This document shows, piece after piece, positions 27,998 through 36,268 of a DNA stretch of 64,000 nt. Numbering within the stretch: the first letter of the stretch is position 1; every line of letters begins with the position of its first letter. The notes beneath the pieces are model-generated. The model ran no database searches. It saw only the letters and a list, made by a program, of their open reading frames with translations, and was not told the origin of the DNA. A program made the translations under genes and the position numbers. Source of the stretch: Pseudobdellovibrionaceae bacterium (lineage in GTDB: Bacteria; Bdellovibrionota; Bdellovibrionia; Bdellovibrionales; Bdellovibrionaceae); NCBI GenBank assembly GCA_019637915.1, contig JAHBUV010000001.1, positions 186,001 to 250,000 on the forward strand, read 5' to 3'.

Positions 27998-28993
27998 TCA
28001 GTACCTCATCAAAAGGCTGCCGCTCGTGAGACCGGCCCCGAAGGCCGCGAGCAGGATCAGTTGTCCACGCTGAATGCGGCCGTCTTCACGGCCGATTTGG
28101 AACGCCAAAGGAATCGAAGCGGCCGACGTGTTGCCGGTCTCATCGACGCTCATGATGACTTTTTCATGGGGGAACTCGAAGTGGTCAGCGACACTTTGCA
28201 GGATGCGCACGTTCGCTTGATGGGGAACCAGCCAGTCCACTTCCGAGGGTTTGGTGCCGTTGGCCTCGAGGGCTTCATGGCAGCAGGCAGTCATGGTGCG
28301 CACGGCGTTTTTGAAAATCTCGCGACCCTTCATGCGCACGAACTGCGCCTCATCCGCCAGCACTTGCTGCGTGAGGGGCATTCTTGAGCCGCCGGCCGCC
28401 AGGACGAACAGATCCCCCAGCGCGCCTTCGGCGTGCAAATGGGAGCTCATGATGACGTTGCGGTCGCCTTCTTCCGCACGGCTGACGATCCAGGCACCGG
28501 CGCCGTCGCCGAAAAGGATGCAGGTCTCGCGGTCTTTGTAATTGACGAAACGGTGCAGGACCTCGGCGCCCACCACCAGGATGTTCTTGTACATGCCGGT
28601 GCGGATGAATTGATCGGCGACGGAGAGCCCGTAAACGAAACCCGAACAAGCGGCCAGCATGTCGAAAGCCATGATCTGACGGCAGCCGAGCTTGCTTTGC
28701 AGGACGCAGGCGGTGGAGGGCATGACTTGATCGCCGGACACGGTGGACACGATGATCATGTCGAGATCTTGAGCGGTCAGGCCGGCGTCGGCCAGAGCCC
28801 GCTGACTGGCCACCAGGGACAAGTCCGAGGTGGCTTCATGGGGAGCCGCGATGTGGCGGCGACGAATTCCGGTTCTCTCCACGATCCATTGATCGTTGGT
28901 ATCGACCATTTTCTCGAGATCGGCGTTGGTCAAAAGTTTTTCCGGCAAATAGGAACCGGTTCCGGCCACGCGTGATCGATAAGGGGGTGTCAT
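27998..28993 (-). CDS. fabH: 3-oxoacyl-ACP synthase III
   Basis: 331 aa. The Cys-His-Asn triad is visible: DMLAACSGFVYGL, DWLVPHQANVRI and DETGNTSAASIPLA. It starts fatty acid synthesis by joining an acyl-CoA to malonyl-ACP. plsX, which often lies between rpmF and fabH, is missing: rpmF is next upstream. Confidence 0.96.
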   Translation of the reverse strand: MTPPYRSRVAGTGSYLPEKLLTNADLEKMVDTNDQWIVERTGIRRRHIAAPHEATSDLSLVASQRALADAGLTAQDLDMIIVSTVSGDQVMPSTACVLQSKLGCRQIMAFDMLAACSGFVYGLSVADQFIRTGMYKNILVVGAEVLHRFVNYKDRETCILFGDGAGAWIVSRAEEGDRNVIMSSHLHAEGALGDLFVLAAGGSRMPLTQQVLADEAQFVRMKGREIFKNAVRTMTACCHEALEANGTKPSEVDWLVPHQANVRILQSVADHFEFPHEKVIMSVDETGNTSAASIPLAFQIGREDGRIQRGQLILLAAFGAGLTSGSLLMRY

Positions 28994-29011
28994 GGAGAGC
29001 CCGCCGTCCGC

Positions 29012-29200
29012 TTAGTTTTTAGCGGCGCTGATTTGTTTGCCCTTGTAATAGAAAGCACCATCGGCGCCTTTGTGGGCGCGGTGCGGGCGAATCAGCTCAC
29101 CGGTCTTTTTTTCCACGGCCATGGCAGGGACGCTCAAGCCATCGTGGGAACGGCGCATATCGCGGCGGGAACGGGACGTCTTCTTCTTGGGTGTCGGCAT
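29012..29200 (-). CDS. rpmF: 50S ribosomal protein L32
   Basis: 62 aa from the ATG at 29200 after AGAGGT. MPTPKKKTSRSRRDMRRSHDG is the L32 N-terminus (first residues MPTPKKKTSRSRR). The CxxC zinc pairs of some L32 proteins are absent, so this is the zinc-free form. It sits between the DUF177 gene and fabH, as is widespread. Confidence 0.95.
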   Translation of the reverse strand: MPTPKKKTSRSRRDMRRSHDGLSVPAMAVEKKTGELIRPHRAHKGADGAFYYKGKQISAAKN

Positions 29201-29279
29201 GATCGACCTCTTTAAAAAAACAGTGATTGAAAAACGAGCTCCTGAATGTAGCCAGAAGCCGGGGAAAATCAAGTCTTTC

Positions 29280-29834
29280 TTAAATCTTCAGATTCTTCAG
29301 GGCGGAAAAGGGGTTTTGCGGCTTTTCCTCGGGCATTTCTTCGTTGTAGCTGAAGATCCGGCCTTTCACCATCACCCCGCACAGGCGGCAATCCCCAGCC
29401 GGCGTCTCGGCGGGGGCGGGATTGAAGGGCAGGGTGAGGGCCACCTGCTCGTGCAGATACTCTCCCATATCGAAGGTGTGATCGATGGCGTATTCCGCGA
29501 CCGACAAACCTGAATCCTCCGCATCTGAGATGTGATTGACGCGGGCATAGCGGCCGGTGCGGTCCTCGGATTGCTCCGGGATCAGAATCTCGTGAAAGCG
29601 CGTCTGGGACATGAAATCGAAGTCGATCCCGCAGCGTGAACATTGCTCGGGCAAGGCCGTGCGGATCATGCCGGTGAGCTCGAAATTGCGGGAATTGATG
29701 GGTTTAATGAAAAACTCCGCAGTGTATTCGCGGTCGCGGATCAAATCCGCCAGCACGTGATTCAACTCACCGGATTGGCGGTCCCAAAGAAAGGCTTTTC
29801 CTTCTTCCGGAATATCATGAAGCCGAAGACGCAT
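29280..29834 (-). CDS. DUF177 / YceD-family protein
   Basis: 184 aa from ATG 29834, which follows GGGAGG; an earlier TTG is less likely. The pairs CSRCG and CRLCG are placed as in the YceD/DUF177 family, which is linked to 23S rRNA accumulation and is nearly always encoded just upstream of rpmF, as here. The cysteine pairs suggest a zinc site. Confidence 0.88.
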   Translation of the reverse strand: MRLRLHDIPEEGKAFLWDRQSGELNHVLADLIRDREYTAEFFIKPINSRNFELTGMIRTALPEQCSRCGIDFDFMSQTRFHEILIPEQSEDRTGRYARVNHISDAEDSGLSVAEYAIDHTFDMGEYLHEQVALTLPFNPAPAETPAGDCRLCGVMVKGRIFSYNEEMPEEKPQNPFSALKNLKI

Positions 29835-29896
29835 TTGTCCTCCCAAGGGATGAAAGAGTATGATGAATATCGAAAAGGATGCATGGAGTCAAGATC

Positions 29897-30505
29897 ATGG
29901 AAGAAAAGACAACTCAGAGACTGTTTTTAGCCGTTCCCGCGGCCTCCCTGGAGGCCGGCATGGCTCCGTGGGTGAAAAAGCTCAAAATCGGTGCGGATCG
30001 CAAGGAGCTTTCCTTGCGCTGGGTGCCCGCGGAATTGCGTCATGTGACGGTGCTGTTTTTTGGGGAGGTGCCGGCGACGGCGCGTTCGGCCCTGGAGACG
30101 GCTTTGCGGGAAGGGGCGGCCCAATGCCCCGGCTTCAATCTGAAAATCGAGGGTTTGGGGGCCTTTCCGGAGATGCGCGCGGGGCGGGTGATCTGGTTCG
30201 GCGTGCAGAACTCCCGCAAACTGCGCGAGACACGCAATCATTTGGTGGAGGCCGTGCGGCCTTTGGGGTGGGATTTCCCGGAAGAGGCTTATTCACCGCA
30301 CCTGACCCTGGGCCGGCTGCGCAGCCCTCAGAGCCTCACGGACTTTTTATCGCCCTTCATTCGGGCGAAGGCGGGGCGCCTCGAGGTCCGCGCATTGAGC
30401 CTGTTTGAATCGGTGATCCAAACGCCCTTTCCGCAGTACCGCGAGGTCGCCCGCTTCCCGCTCAGGCCGCCGGAGGAAGACGGCGAGCCTTCCGCCACCT
30501 TCTGA
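29897..30505 (+). CDS. thpR: RNA 2',3'-cyclic phosphodiesterase (2H/LigT family)
   Basis: 202 aa. The two HxT motifs of the 2H phosphoesterases are in RHVTVLFFG and SPHLTLGRL. The start at 29897 is preceded by GGAGTC at good spacing; an ATG six codons earlier lacks this. It opens 2',3'-cyclic phosphates on RNA ends. Its 3' end overlaps the convergent HPF-like gene by 44 bases. Confidence 0.9.
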   Translation: MEEKTTQRLFLAVPAASLEAGMAPWVKKLKIGADRKELSLRWVPAELRHVTVLFFGEVPATARSALETALREGAAQCPGFNLKIEGLGAFPEMRAGRVIWFGVQNSRKLRETRNHLVEAVRPLGWDFPEEAYSPHLTLGRLRSPQSLTDFLSPFIRAKAGRLEVRALSLFESVIQTPFPQYREVARFPLRPPEEDGEPSATF

Positions 30506-30785
30506 GCTGGTGGTGCAGGTCGTTCATCGCCTCGTCGAGGGCGGCGCTTTGCCAGGACCGCCCTCGCGGGTGGTCTTTCGGGATGGGCACGCCGATGGCG
30601 GTGCGGAAATGACCCTCTGAGGAGTGAATCCCCAGCTCCATCACGAAACGGTCTTCATTGAAAAAAGCCTTGGCTTCGATTTCGGCGTCCGATGGGGACT
30701 GCGCCTGCAGGCGTTCGAATTCCCGCTGCACATGGTGGAGAAAGTCCTCGCGGGGCGTGAAGTTCAGGCATTCCAGGCGTTTCAT
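30462..30785 (-). CDS. Ribosome-hibernation-factor-like small protein (HPF/RaiA-like)
   Basis: 107 aa from ATG 30785, six bases after AGGAGG. The order of features resembles HPF/RaiA: a short opening strand, a helix (REDFLHHVQREFERL), EIEAKAFFNEDRFVMEL, then ALDEAMNDLHHQLRRWRKARR, the last helix of the family with its basic end. If so it would bind the 30S subunit in resting cells. The similarity is partial and this is an inference. Confidence 0.5.
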   Translation of the reverse strand: MKRLECLNFTPREDFLHHVQREFERLQAQSPSDAEIEAKAFFNEDRFVMELGIHSSEGHFRTAIGVPIPKDHPRGRSWQSAALDEAMNDLHHQLRRWRKARRLPPAA

Positions 30786-30947
30786 CATCAACCTCCTGTT
30801 GAATCCGGCTGCAAAACTCCATTTTCGCAAAAGTCCCCCGATTTGACCCGGGAACTTTGCCGGGATGGCCTATCCTGGGACGTTCCGCGCTTTGTTTTGA
30901 AACACTTTTCCCTTGATGGGCGTTGTGGGAAGCCCCACAGTCGGGGG

Positions 30948-32354
30948 ATGAAATTCCTGAACCTGATTCAACGTCCCTCGTGGTGGGTGCTTCTTCTGTT
31001 GTGCGCGGCGCCCTTTGTTTTTTCCGCCGTCTGGAACAAGGGCTTTATGGCCTCGGACGAATACTGGACCGGCATCATCCGCTACATCCCGGCGCAGGAG
31101 TCGGCCATCGACAAGCTCTTCGTCGACGACGATGTGAAGTCACCGACGCAGCTTTTGCCTTTGCACGCGGCGGCCCAGGTGGCACTCGCCGGGGGGATGA
31201 CCCATCCTTATCAACAGTATGCCTTCGTGGTGCTGATCCTGGGGCTGTTGGGGACGGCGATTCTCTTCGCAGCGTTTTGGAATTTCTTTGAAGATGAAAC
31301 CGAGCGGCGTTTGGCCTTCGTCCTGCTGGCTCTTTATTTCGCCGCGCCAGCGATTCTCACCCGGCCCATGTTCGAATCGATGTCGGCGCCCTTTTTGGCG
31401 TGGGCGGCTTTGTTCGCGGCCCGCTATGATCGCGGGGCCCGCACGGCGGATCTTTTATGGGGCGCTTTCTTCGGCGCTTTGGCCTTTTGCCTGCGGCCGC
31501 AGACGGGGATCTGCTGCCTGATCTTCCCGCTCCTGGCCTTGGGGCATCGTCGCTGGAAGGATCTGGGATGGGTGTCCGCGTGGGGCGTGGTTTTGCTGGT
31601 GCTCACCGGTTTGCCGGACCTCTGGATCCGCGGCGGTTTCCATCACTCCCTGCGGGCTTTGATCGGTTACAACGTCGAGCATGGTTCGGACTACGGCTCG
31701 CAGCCCTGGTGGTACTACCTGCCGCTGTTGTTCCTGCTGGGTTTTGGTCCGTGGTGGATCGCGAAATACCCGGCTGGCTTTTGGGGCGCTTATGGCCGGC
31801 GTTTTCGCGCCATCCTCTGGATGATCGTTTTGTTCGTGGCCGAACACTCGCTGTTCACGCACAAATTCGAGCGTTTTTTGATCCCGCTGGTCCCCTTGAT
31901 CGTGATGTTGATGGTGCCGGTGGCCTTGCATTTCCTGAGCGAAAGCCCGCGCCGCCGCTGGCGCTTGATCAGTGCTGCGGCGTTTGGCCTGGTCCTTTGG
32001 GGGGCGGCCACTTTTTCAGAACCGCAAGGGCATTTGATCCGCTTGGTGCGCTTTTTCGACGCTCACCCGGAAATCACGTCTTTGCAGAATGTCGATGAGG
32101 CTTTGACCTGGCTGCCGGAGGTGTTCCGCGTGAATGGCCGCATGCCCTTGCGAGAAGCTTCTTCGGAAGGCGGGGTCGTTTGTGAGGGCTGGTTGATCGC
32201 CCGCGAGCCGGTGGCGGAGAAGGTCCGCCGCCAGGATCCGCGCTGGCAGGTCCAGGAGAGTTTCCGGCCGGGCGTGATTGAGTTCTGGGCTTACAAGCTG
32301 AACCCGAAGCACAATGTACGCCGGGCGCCGATGAGCCTGATGAAATGCAATTAA
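30948..32354 (+). CDS. GT-C family glycosyltransferase (Alg9/PIG-B-like), inner membrane
   Basis: 468 aa with about nine or ten hydrophobic helices. After the first helix the periplasmic loop has SDEYW, matching the acidic catalytic motif of GPI-mannosyltransferase-like GT-C enzymes. ILTRPMFESMSAPFLAWAALF is the conserved second region of that Pfam family. It would transfer a sugar from a lipid-linked donor in the periplasm. The ATG at 30948 follows GGGGG. A 3' fragment of a close paralogue lies at 32839. Confidence 0.75.
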   Translation: MKFLNLIQRPSWWVLLLLCAAPFVFSAVWNKGFMASDEYWTGIIRYIPAQESAIDKLFVDDDVKSPTQLLPLHAAAQVALAGGMTHPYQQYAFVVLILGLLGTAILFAAFWNFFEDETERRLAFVLLALYFAAPAILTRPMFESMSAPFLAWAALFAARYDRGARTADLLWGAFFGALAFCLRPQTGICCLIFPLLALGHRRWKDLGWVSAWGVVLLVLTGLPDLWIRGGFHHSLRALIGYNVEHGSDYGSQPWWYYLPLLFLLGFGPWWIAKYPAGFWGAYGRRFRAILWMIVLFVAEHSLFTHKFERFLIPLVPLIVMLMVPVALHFLSESPRRRWRLISAAAFGLVLWGAATFSEPQGHLIRLVRFFDAHPEITSLQNVDEALTWLPEVFRVNGRMPLREASSEGGVVCEGWLIAREPVAEKVRRQDPRWQVQESFRPGVIEFWAYKLNPKHNVRRAPMSLMKCN

Positions 32355-32647
32355 AGAAGGGATGAATCAGGGAAGGCCGAGCAGATCTGCATCGAGCCTT
32401 CCACACCGGCGTCGAGGATCAGTTCCGGTGCGCAGTGCAGGGAATCCATGTCGGTGGACGCGCAGACGAAATCACCGGGCGTGATCACGGCTTCGGTCTC
32501 GACCCAGGAGAGGTCCAAGGTCTCGGGATTTTCTTTTTGGGTCACGGTGTGCGCCGGGTGGAGAATGTCGGCGGTGGCGGCGTTGGAGTAGGCGAAAACA
32601 CCGATGTTGAGAACGGAAAGAAACATCACGAAGAGAAACTTCATCAT
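32351..32647 (-). CDS. 98-aa secreted protein (hypothetical)
   Basis: A cleavable signal peptide (FLFVMFLSVLNIGVFAYSNA) is followed by an acidic mature part with three Cys (FVCAS; LHCAP; QICSAF). Two consecutive ATG codons can serve as start. It is convergent with the glycosyltransferase gene, with a 4-base overlap. Function not recognised. Confidence 0.6.
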   Translation of the reverse strand: MMKFLFVMFLSVLNIGVFAYSNAATADILHPAHTVTQKENPETLDLSWVETEAVITPGDFVCASTDMDSLHCAPELILDAGVEGSMQICSAFPDSSLL

Positions 32648-32838
32648 TCGTCAGCCCTCACTTGTCTCTGAGGATCTCACCAACAAAATGAATCGCAACA
32701 AAATTTTTTCGAAAAGGACCATGGGCGAGTTCAAGAAAACTCGAATTGTTCAGCCGCTTCCGCGGTGGAAGCGATCCGCGTCATCGTTCGCGCGGCCGTG
32801 AATAACCTGTGTCACCCGCCTTGTCGGCGGGCGTGCCG

Positions 32839-32910
32839 TGCGAGGGCTGGCTGATCGCCCGCGAGCCGGTGGCGGAAAAAGTCCGCCGCCAGGATCTGCG
32901 CCGTCTTTGA
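32839..32910 (+). pseudogene. 3' remnant of a paralogue of the GT-C glycosyltransferase
   Basis: About 63 bases here match the 3' part of the glycosyltransferase gene (32182-32244) with only about five differences. Most are silent: both encode EGWLIAREPVAEKVRRQD. Here the frame then reads LRRL and stops at TGA. No upstream body of the gene remains. This is a relic of a second, deleted copy. Confidence 0.7.
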
Positions 32911-32955
32911 GCCCGCGCCGCTGCCGGATGATCAGGAAGGGCGGTCTGTCAAAAA

Positions 32956-33843
32956 TCACAATGACAGAAACACGTCCCCGGCCTTCACGTCTTTTTTCAG
33001 CACCTTCAGTTCGCGCAGCTGACGGATCAATTCCGTCCAGCGCTCCGCCGTCATCAAGCCCAGACCCTTTTTCTCGGTCTCGTTGTCGCGGATCAGGATG
33101 ATTTGCGCTTCGGCGGATTTCCGGAATGTTTCCGCGTCCATGGACTTGTTGAGTCCTTGCATGATTTGGTTGGCGGGCTGGGGGTTTTTCAAATAATCAT
33201 TCCAGCCGGCGCGCACGGCCCGCACGACTCGCTTCACTTGATCGGGGTCTTTCCTCCAGGTGTCTTCGCGCACCGCCAGGACCGTCGTGTAGGGATTGAA
33301 ACCTTCATGAGCGATCAGAAAAGGCGTGACCTTGGCGCCGGCTTTTTCCGCGGCCAGGGGCTCCGAGGTGATGAAGCCCTGCTGGCAAAAGTTCGGATCC
33401 GCCAGAAAATTCGTGATCCCGCCGAGATAGGGCACGACGCGCACCCGGGATTTCGGGTATTTGTTTTTCAGGTACTGCGCGTAGGTGAGGCCGCTTTGCT
33501 GGGCCAAGGTCGCCGTCGACGCGTAGACATCCCGCAGGGAGGCGAATTTTTTGTCGGCGTGGCACATGATCATCTGCGGATTGGTCTGATAAACGGCGAA
33601 GACGGCGAGCACGCGGTTCTTGGGATTGCGCTCGTTGGCGATCAGGATCTCCTCGGCGCTGACGATGGCGTAATCGGTTTTGCCGTTCACCAGCATCTGC
33701 ACCGTGGGCGTGCCGGAGCCGCCCTCCAGGATCTGCACCTGCAGCCCGGCTTTCTGGAAGTGCTCCCCGGCGGCGTAAAAGCCGCCGAACTGCGGTTCGG
33801 CTTTCCAATTCAGGGCGAGCAAAAGGGCGACGAGGCTTTTCAT
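32956..33843 (-). CDS. NMT1/SsuA-type ABC transporter substrate-binding protein
   Basis: 295 aa with a short signal sequence. ALNWKAEPQFGGFYAAGEHFQKAG is typical of the NMT1/THI5-like family (the first part, LNWKAEPQFGGFYAA, is the signature). Relatives bind thiamine precursors, sulfonates or nitrate. It is the third gene of a four-gene coupled cluster (oxygenase, ATPase, permease, binding protein). The ligand cannot be told; the WKAEPQFGG opening leans toward the pyrimidine-precursor (ThiY) branch. Confidence 0.85.
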   Translation of the reverse strand: MKSLVALLLALNWKAEPQFGGFYAAGEHFQKAGLQVQILEGGSGTPTVQMLVNGKTDYAIVSAEEILIANERNPKNRVLAVFAVYQTNPQMIMCHADKKFASLRDVYASTATLAQQSGLTYAQYLKNKYPKSRVRVVPYLGGITNFLADPNFCQQGFITSEPLAAEKAGAKVTPFLIAHEGFNPYTTVLAVREDTWRKDPDQVKRVVRAVRAGWNDYLKNPQPANQIMQGLNKSMDAETFRKSAEAQIILIRDNETEKKGLGLMTAERWTELIRQLRELKVLKKDVKAGDVFLSL

Positions 33844-33846
33844 GAT

Positions 33847-34602
33847 TCAATCCTTCAAGTGCAGGCCGTAGGGCCGGACGCGGTTCACGAAAAAGTTCAA
33901 AAGCTGCAGCGAACCGATCAGAAGCAGCCCCAAAAACGACAGCAACAGCAAGGCGCCGAACACCAGATCGATGCGCTGCTGAGTGCGGGCGGAATCGATC
34001 ATCGCCCCCAGGCCGCCGCCCGCCACAAATTCCCCGGCGACGGAACCGATGACCGCGAGTCCGGCGGCGATTTTGAGTCCCCCGTAGATTGAAACATAAG
34101 CTTTGGGGATCTTGAGTTTCCAAAGGCGCTGCCACGACGAAGCCCCGTAGAGTCGAAACAATTCGAGCTCGCCAGGATCGACGGATTCAAGGCCCAGCAG
34201 GGTGTTCGCGAGCACGGGAAAAACCGCCACGATGGCCGCGGCCGCGATGACGGTGCCGCCGCCGAAGCCGAAGTAAATCACCAGAAGCGGCGCGATGGCG
34301 ATGATCGGCACGGTTTGGAAAAAGATGGCAAAGGGCAGGATCGCCCGGCGCAACCATTCGTTCAGCGAAAAAATCAGGGCCAGGGCGAAGCCGCCCAGAC
34401 AGGCCAGCAAATATCCCAGCGCCGTGTTGCGGGCCGTTTCGAAAAAGGCCTGGCGAAAGTCCGCGGCCTGTTCAAGCAGGCTGGCCAGCACCTGGCTGGG
34501 CGGCGGGATGAGGGAGGGATTCACCCACTCGAAGGCGGCGGCCATCTCCAAAAACGCCACGAGCAGGACGAAGGCGATCACCGGCGGCAGAAAGCGTTTC
34601 AT
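33847..34602 (-). CDS. ABC transporter permease (SsuC/ThiX type)
   Basis: 251 aa with about six membrane helices. The cytoplasmic EAA-loop region reads ELFRLYGASSWQRLWKLKIP, the contact site for the ATPase. ATGA overlap with the ATPase gene and a three-base gap to the binding-protein gene show one transcription and translation unit. Confidence 0.9.
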   Translation of the reverse strand: MKRFLPPVIAFVLLVAFLEMAAAFEWVNPSLIPPPSQVLASLLEQAADFRQAFFETARNTALGYLLACLGGFALALIFSLNEWLRRAILPFAIFFQTVPIIAIAPLLVIYFGFGGGTVIAAAAIVAVFPVLANTLLGLESVDPGELELFRLYGASSWQRLWKLKIPKAYVSIYGGLKIAAGLAVIGSVAGEFVAGGGLGAMIDSARTQQRIDLVFGALLLLSFLGLLLIGSLQLLNFFVNRVRPYGLHLKD

Positions 34603-35318
34603 CCGTTCTCCCGGGCGCGTTTGAGATGGGAGGAAAGCGCGCGAACTTCGTCATTGAAGACGCTTTCCGTGCGCAAAGAGTCTTGCCGACGGGGCAACAT
34701 CAGTTTTTGATCCAACAAAAAATTCCCGGCGCGGCGGCCCATGACCAGAATGCGCTCCCCTAAAAACACCGCTTCCGGCACGGAGTGGGTCACGAAAACC
34801 AGCGTGAAGCCGTCCTTTTGCCAGAGTTCCCTCAAGAGATTTTCCAGGTCGTGGCGCGTGCCCTCGTCCAGGGCGGAGAAGGGTTCGTCCATCAGGAGCA
34901 TTTGCGGTTTCGTGATCAAGGCGCGCGCGATGGCGGTCCGTTGCTTCATGCCGCCGGAGAGCTCATGGGGGAAAAGATCGCGGGCCTCCCACATGCCCAG
35001 CCGCCGCAGGATTGGCTCCGGATCCGCGGGCGGGGACTTGAGCAATTCAAAAGGCAACAGCACGTTTTCCCGCACCGTCCTCCAGGCGAGGAGCCGTGGC
35101 TCCTGAAAAACAAAGGACAAAGGCCCCGGGGTGCGCTGGATTTCCCCGGCGGTGGGGGCGAGAAGGCCCGCCAAAAGCCTCAAAAGCGTGGACTTGCCGC
35201 AGCCCGAAGGACCCAAAAGACAAACGAACTCGCCGGGCTGGATGGAAAAGTTCAAATCGCGCAGGATCAGCCGGTCGCCGAATTTGAACAGCAGATCGCG
35301 CGCCGTGAGGCCGATCAC
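34599..35318 (-). CDS. ABC transporter ATPase (SsuB/ThiZ type)
   Basis: 239 aa from the GTG at 35318, which overlaps the oxygenase stop codon (GTGA); a TTG four codons earlier is the alternative. Walker A GPSGCGKST, signature LSGGMKQRTAIARAL, Walker B MLLMDEPFSALD and switch His in FVTHSVPEA are all intact. It powers the permease encoded next. Confidence 0.93.
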   Translation of the reverse strand: MIGLTARDLLFKFGDRLILRDLNFSIQPGEFVCLLGPSGCGKSTLLRLLAGLLAPTAGEIQRTPGPLSFVFQEPRLLAWRTVRENVLLPFELLKSPPADPEPILRRLGMWEARDLFPHELSGGMKQRTAIARALITKPQMLLMDEPFSALDEGTRHDLENLLRELWQKDGFTLVFVTHSVPEAVFLGERILVMGRRAGNFLLDQKLMLPRRQDSLRTESVFNDEVRALSSHLKRARENG

Positions 35319-35947
35319 CGCTCGGTCCAATCGTAGTTGAAACTGATGCTGATCCGGTCTTGATGGCTCTGATTGGGCGGCACCTCATGACGCATCCAGG
35401 ACTCGAAGAGCACGACGTCGCCGGCCTTGGGCTTCAAGTTGTAAAAGCGCTGATTCTGCGGCTTGGCCTTGGCTTTGGCGGGAGGGGAGCCCATGAAAAA
35501 TCCCAAACGGGGATCTTCGAACTTCAAACTGCCCGCGCCCGCCGGCGTTTGCACGTAATAGGTGCCGCTGATCACCGACAGGGGATGAATGTGCATGGTG
35601 TGCACGACCTGGGCGGGCATGACGTTCACCCAGCAGCTGCGCATTTGCAGGTCGCGGGGCTGGACATCCAGCTCGAGATGCTTCACGAACTTCGCCACGT
35701 GGGTGTCGAGGCGTTTTCGCAGCGCCTCGAAGCTGCTGGAAAACTCATGCAGGCGGTCCATGGAACCGTAAGAGGTGTAACCGCCGGGGTAGTTCTTCCG
35801 CGACCACTCGATCCCGGCCTCGTCCACTTCGCTGAGGCGCAGGGCCTCTTCGCGCAGATCGCGATTGCGGGCGGCCGCGCCCGACGGGAACAAGGGCGCG
35901 TGGTAAACGGAGCACGGAAACAGCGTGAGAATCCCGGATTGAGACAT
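35315..35947 (-). CDS. 2OG-Fe(II) oxygenase, TIGR02466 type
   Basis: 210 aa. The putative iron/2-oxoglutarate region reads HTMHIHPLSVISGTYYVQTP then FEDPR, and later GDVVLFESWMRHEVPPN with the second His, and the 2OG-binding Arg in DRISISFNY. This matches a family of putative 2OG-Fe(II) oxygenases of unknown substrate. It heads a coupled operon with an SsuABC/ThiXYZ-type importer, a logic like TauD beside TauABC, so it may oxidise the imported compound. That link is inference. Confidence 0.82.
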   Translation of the reverse strand: MSQSGILTLFPCSVYHAPLFPSGAAARNRDLREEALRLSEVDEAGIEWSRKNYPGGYTSYGSMDRLHEFSSSFEALRKRLDTHVAKFVKHLELDVQPRDLQMRSCWVNVMPAQVVHTMHIHPLSVISGTYYVQTPAGAGSLKFEDPRLGFFMGSPPAKAKAKPQNQRFYNLKPKAGDVVLFESWMRHEVPPNQSHQDRISISFNYDWTER

Positions 35948-36268
35948 ATCCCCTCAAAGTAAACGCATTCCCGACGTTGGGCAAGGACGGGGAGGCGGGG
36001 CGTGATCCCCCGCCACTTTGTCGAACGAAACTGGAAAATCCATTCAAAATCCCCCGCAAGCGGCCGACAGGACAGGCTTTCCCGCGATGGTCGAATGTCT
36101 CTTCGGTTGACCAGAAGATCATCGGCTCCCGAAATGGGAAAAAATCCGTCACGACGACCGTGATGCCCCTGGGGTCCCGCGGGATGCGGTCTGAGACACT
36201 CCCTGTCCCGCCTTGGGACGGGCACGGCGCTTGCTTTTCAGTCCGTCGGGGAACAAAGGGGGATCTGC
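35948..36268. other. 320-bp divergent promoter region
   Basis: This stretch lies between the minus-strand oxygenase operon and the plus-strand EF-hand lipoprotein gene and must carry both promoters. Frames through it lack family features. GGGGGATCTGC just before 36269 is the lipoprotein ribosome site. Nothing else was recognised. Confidence 0.6.
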
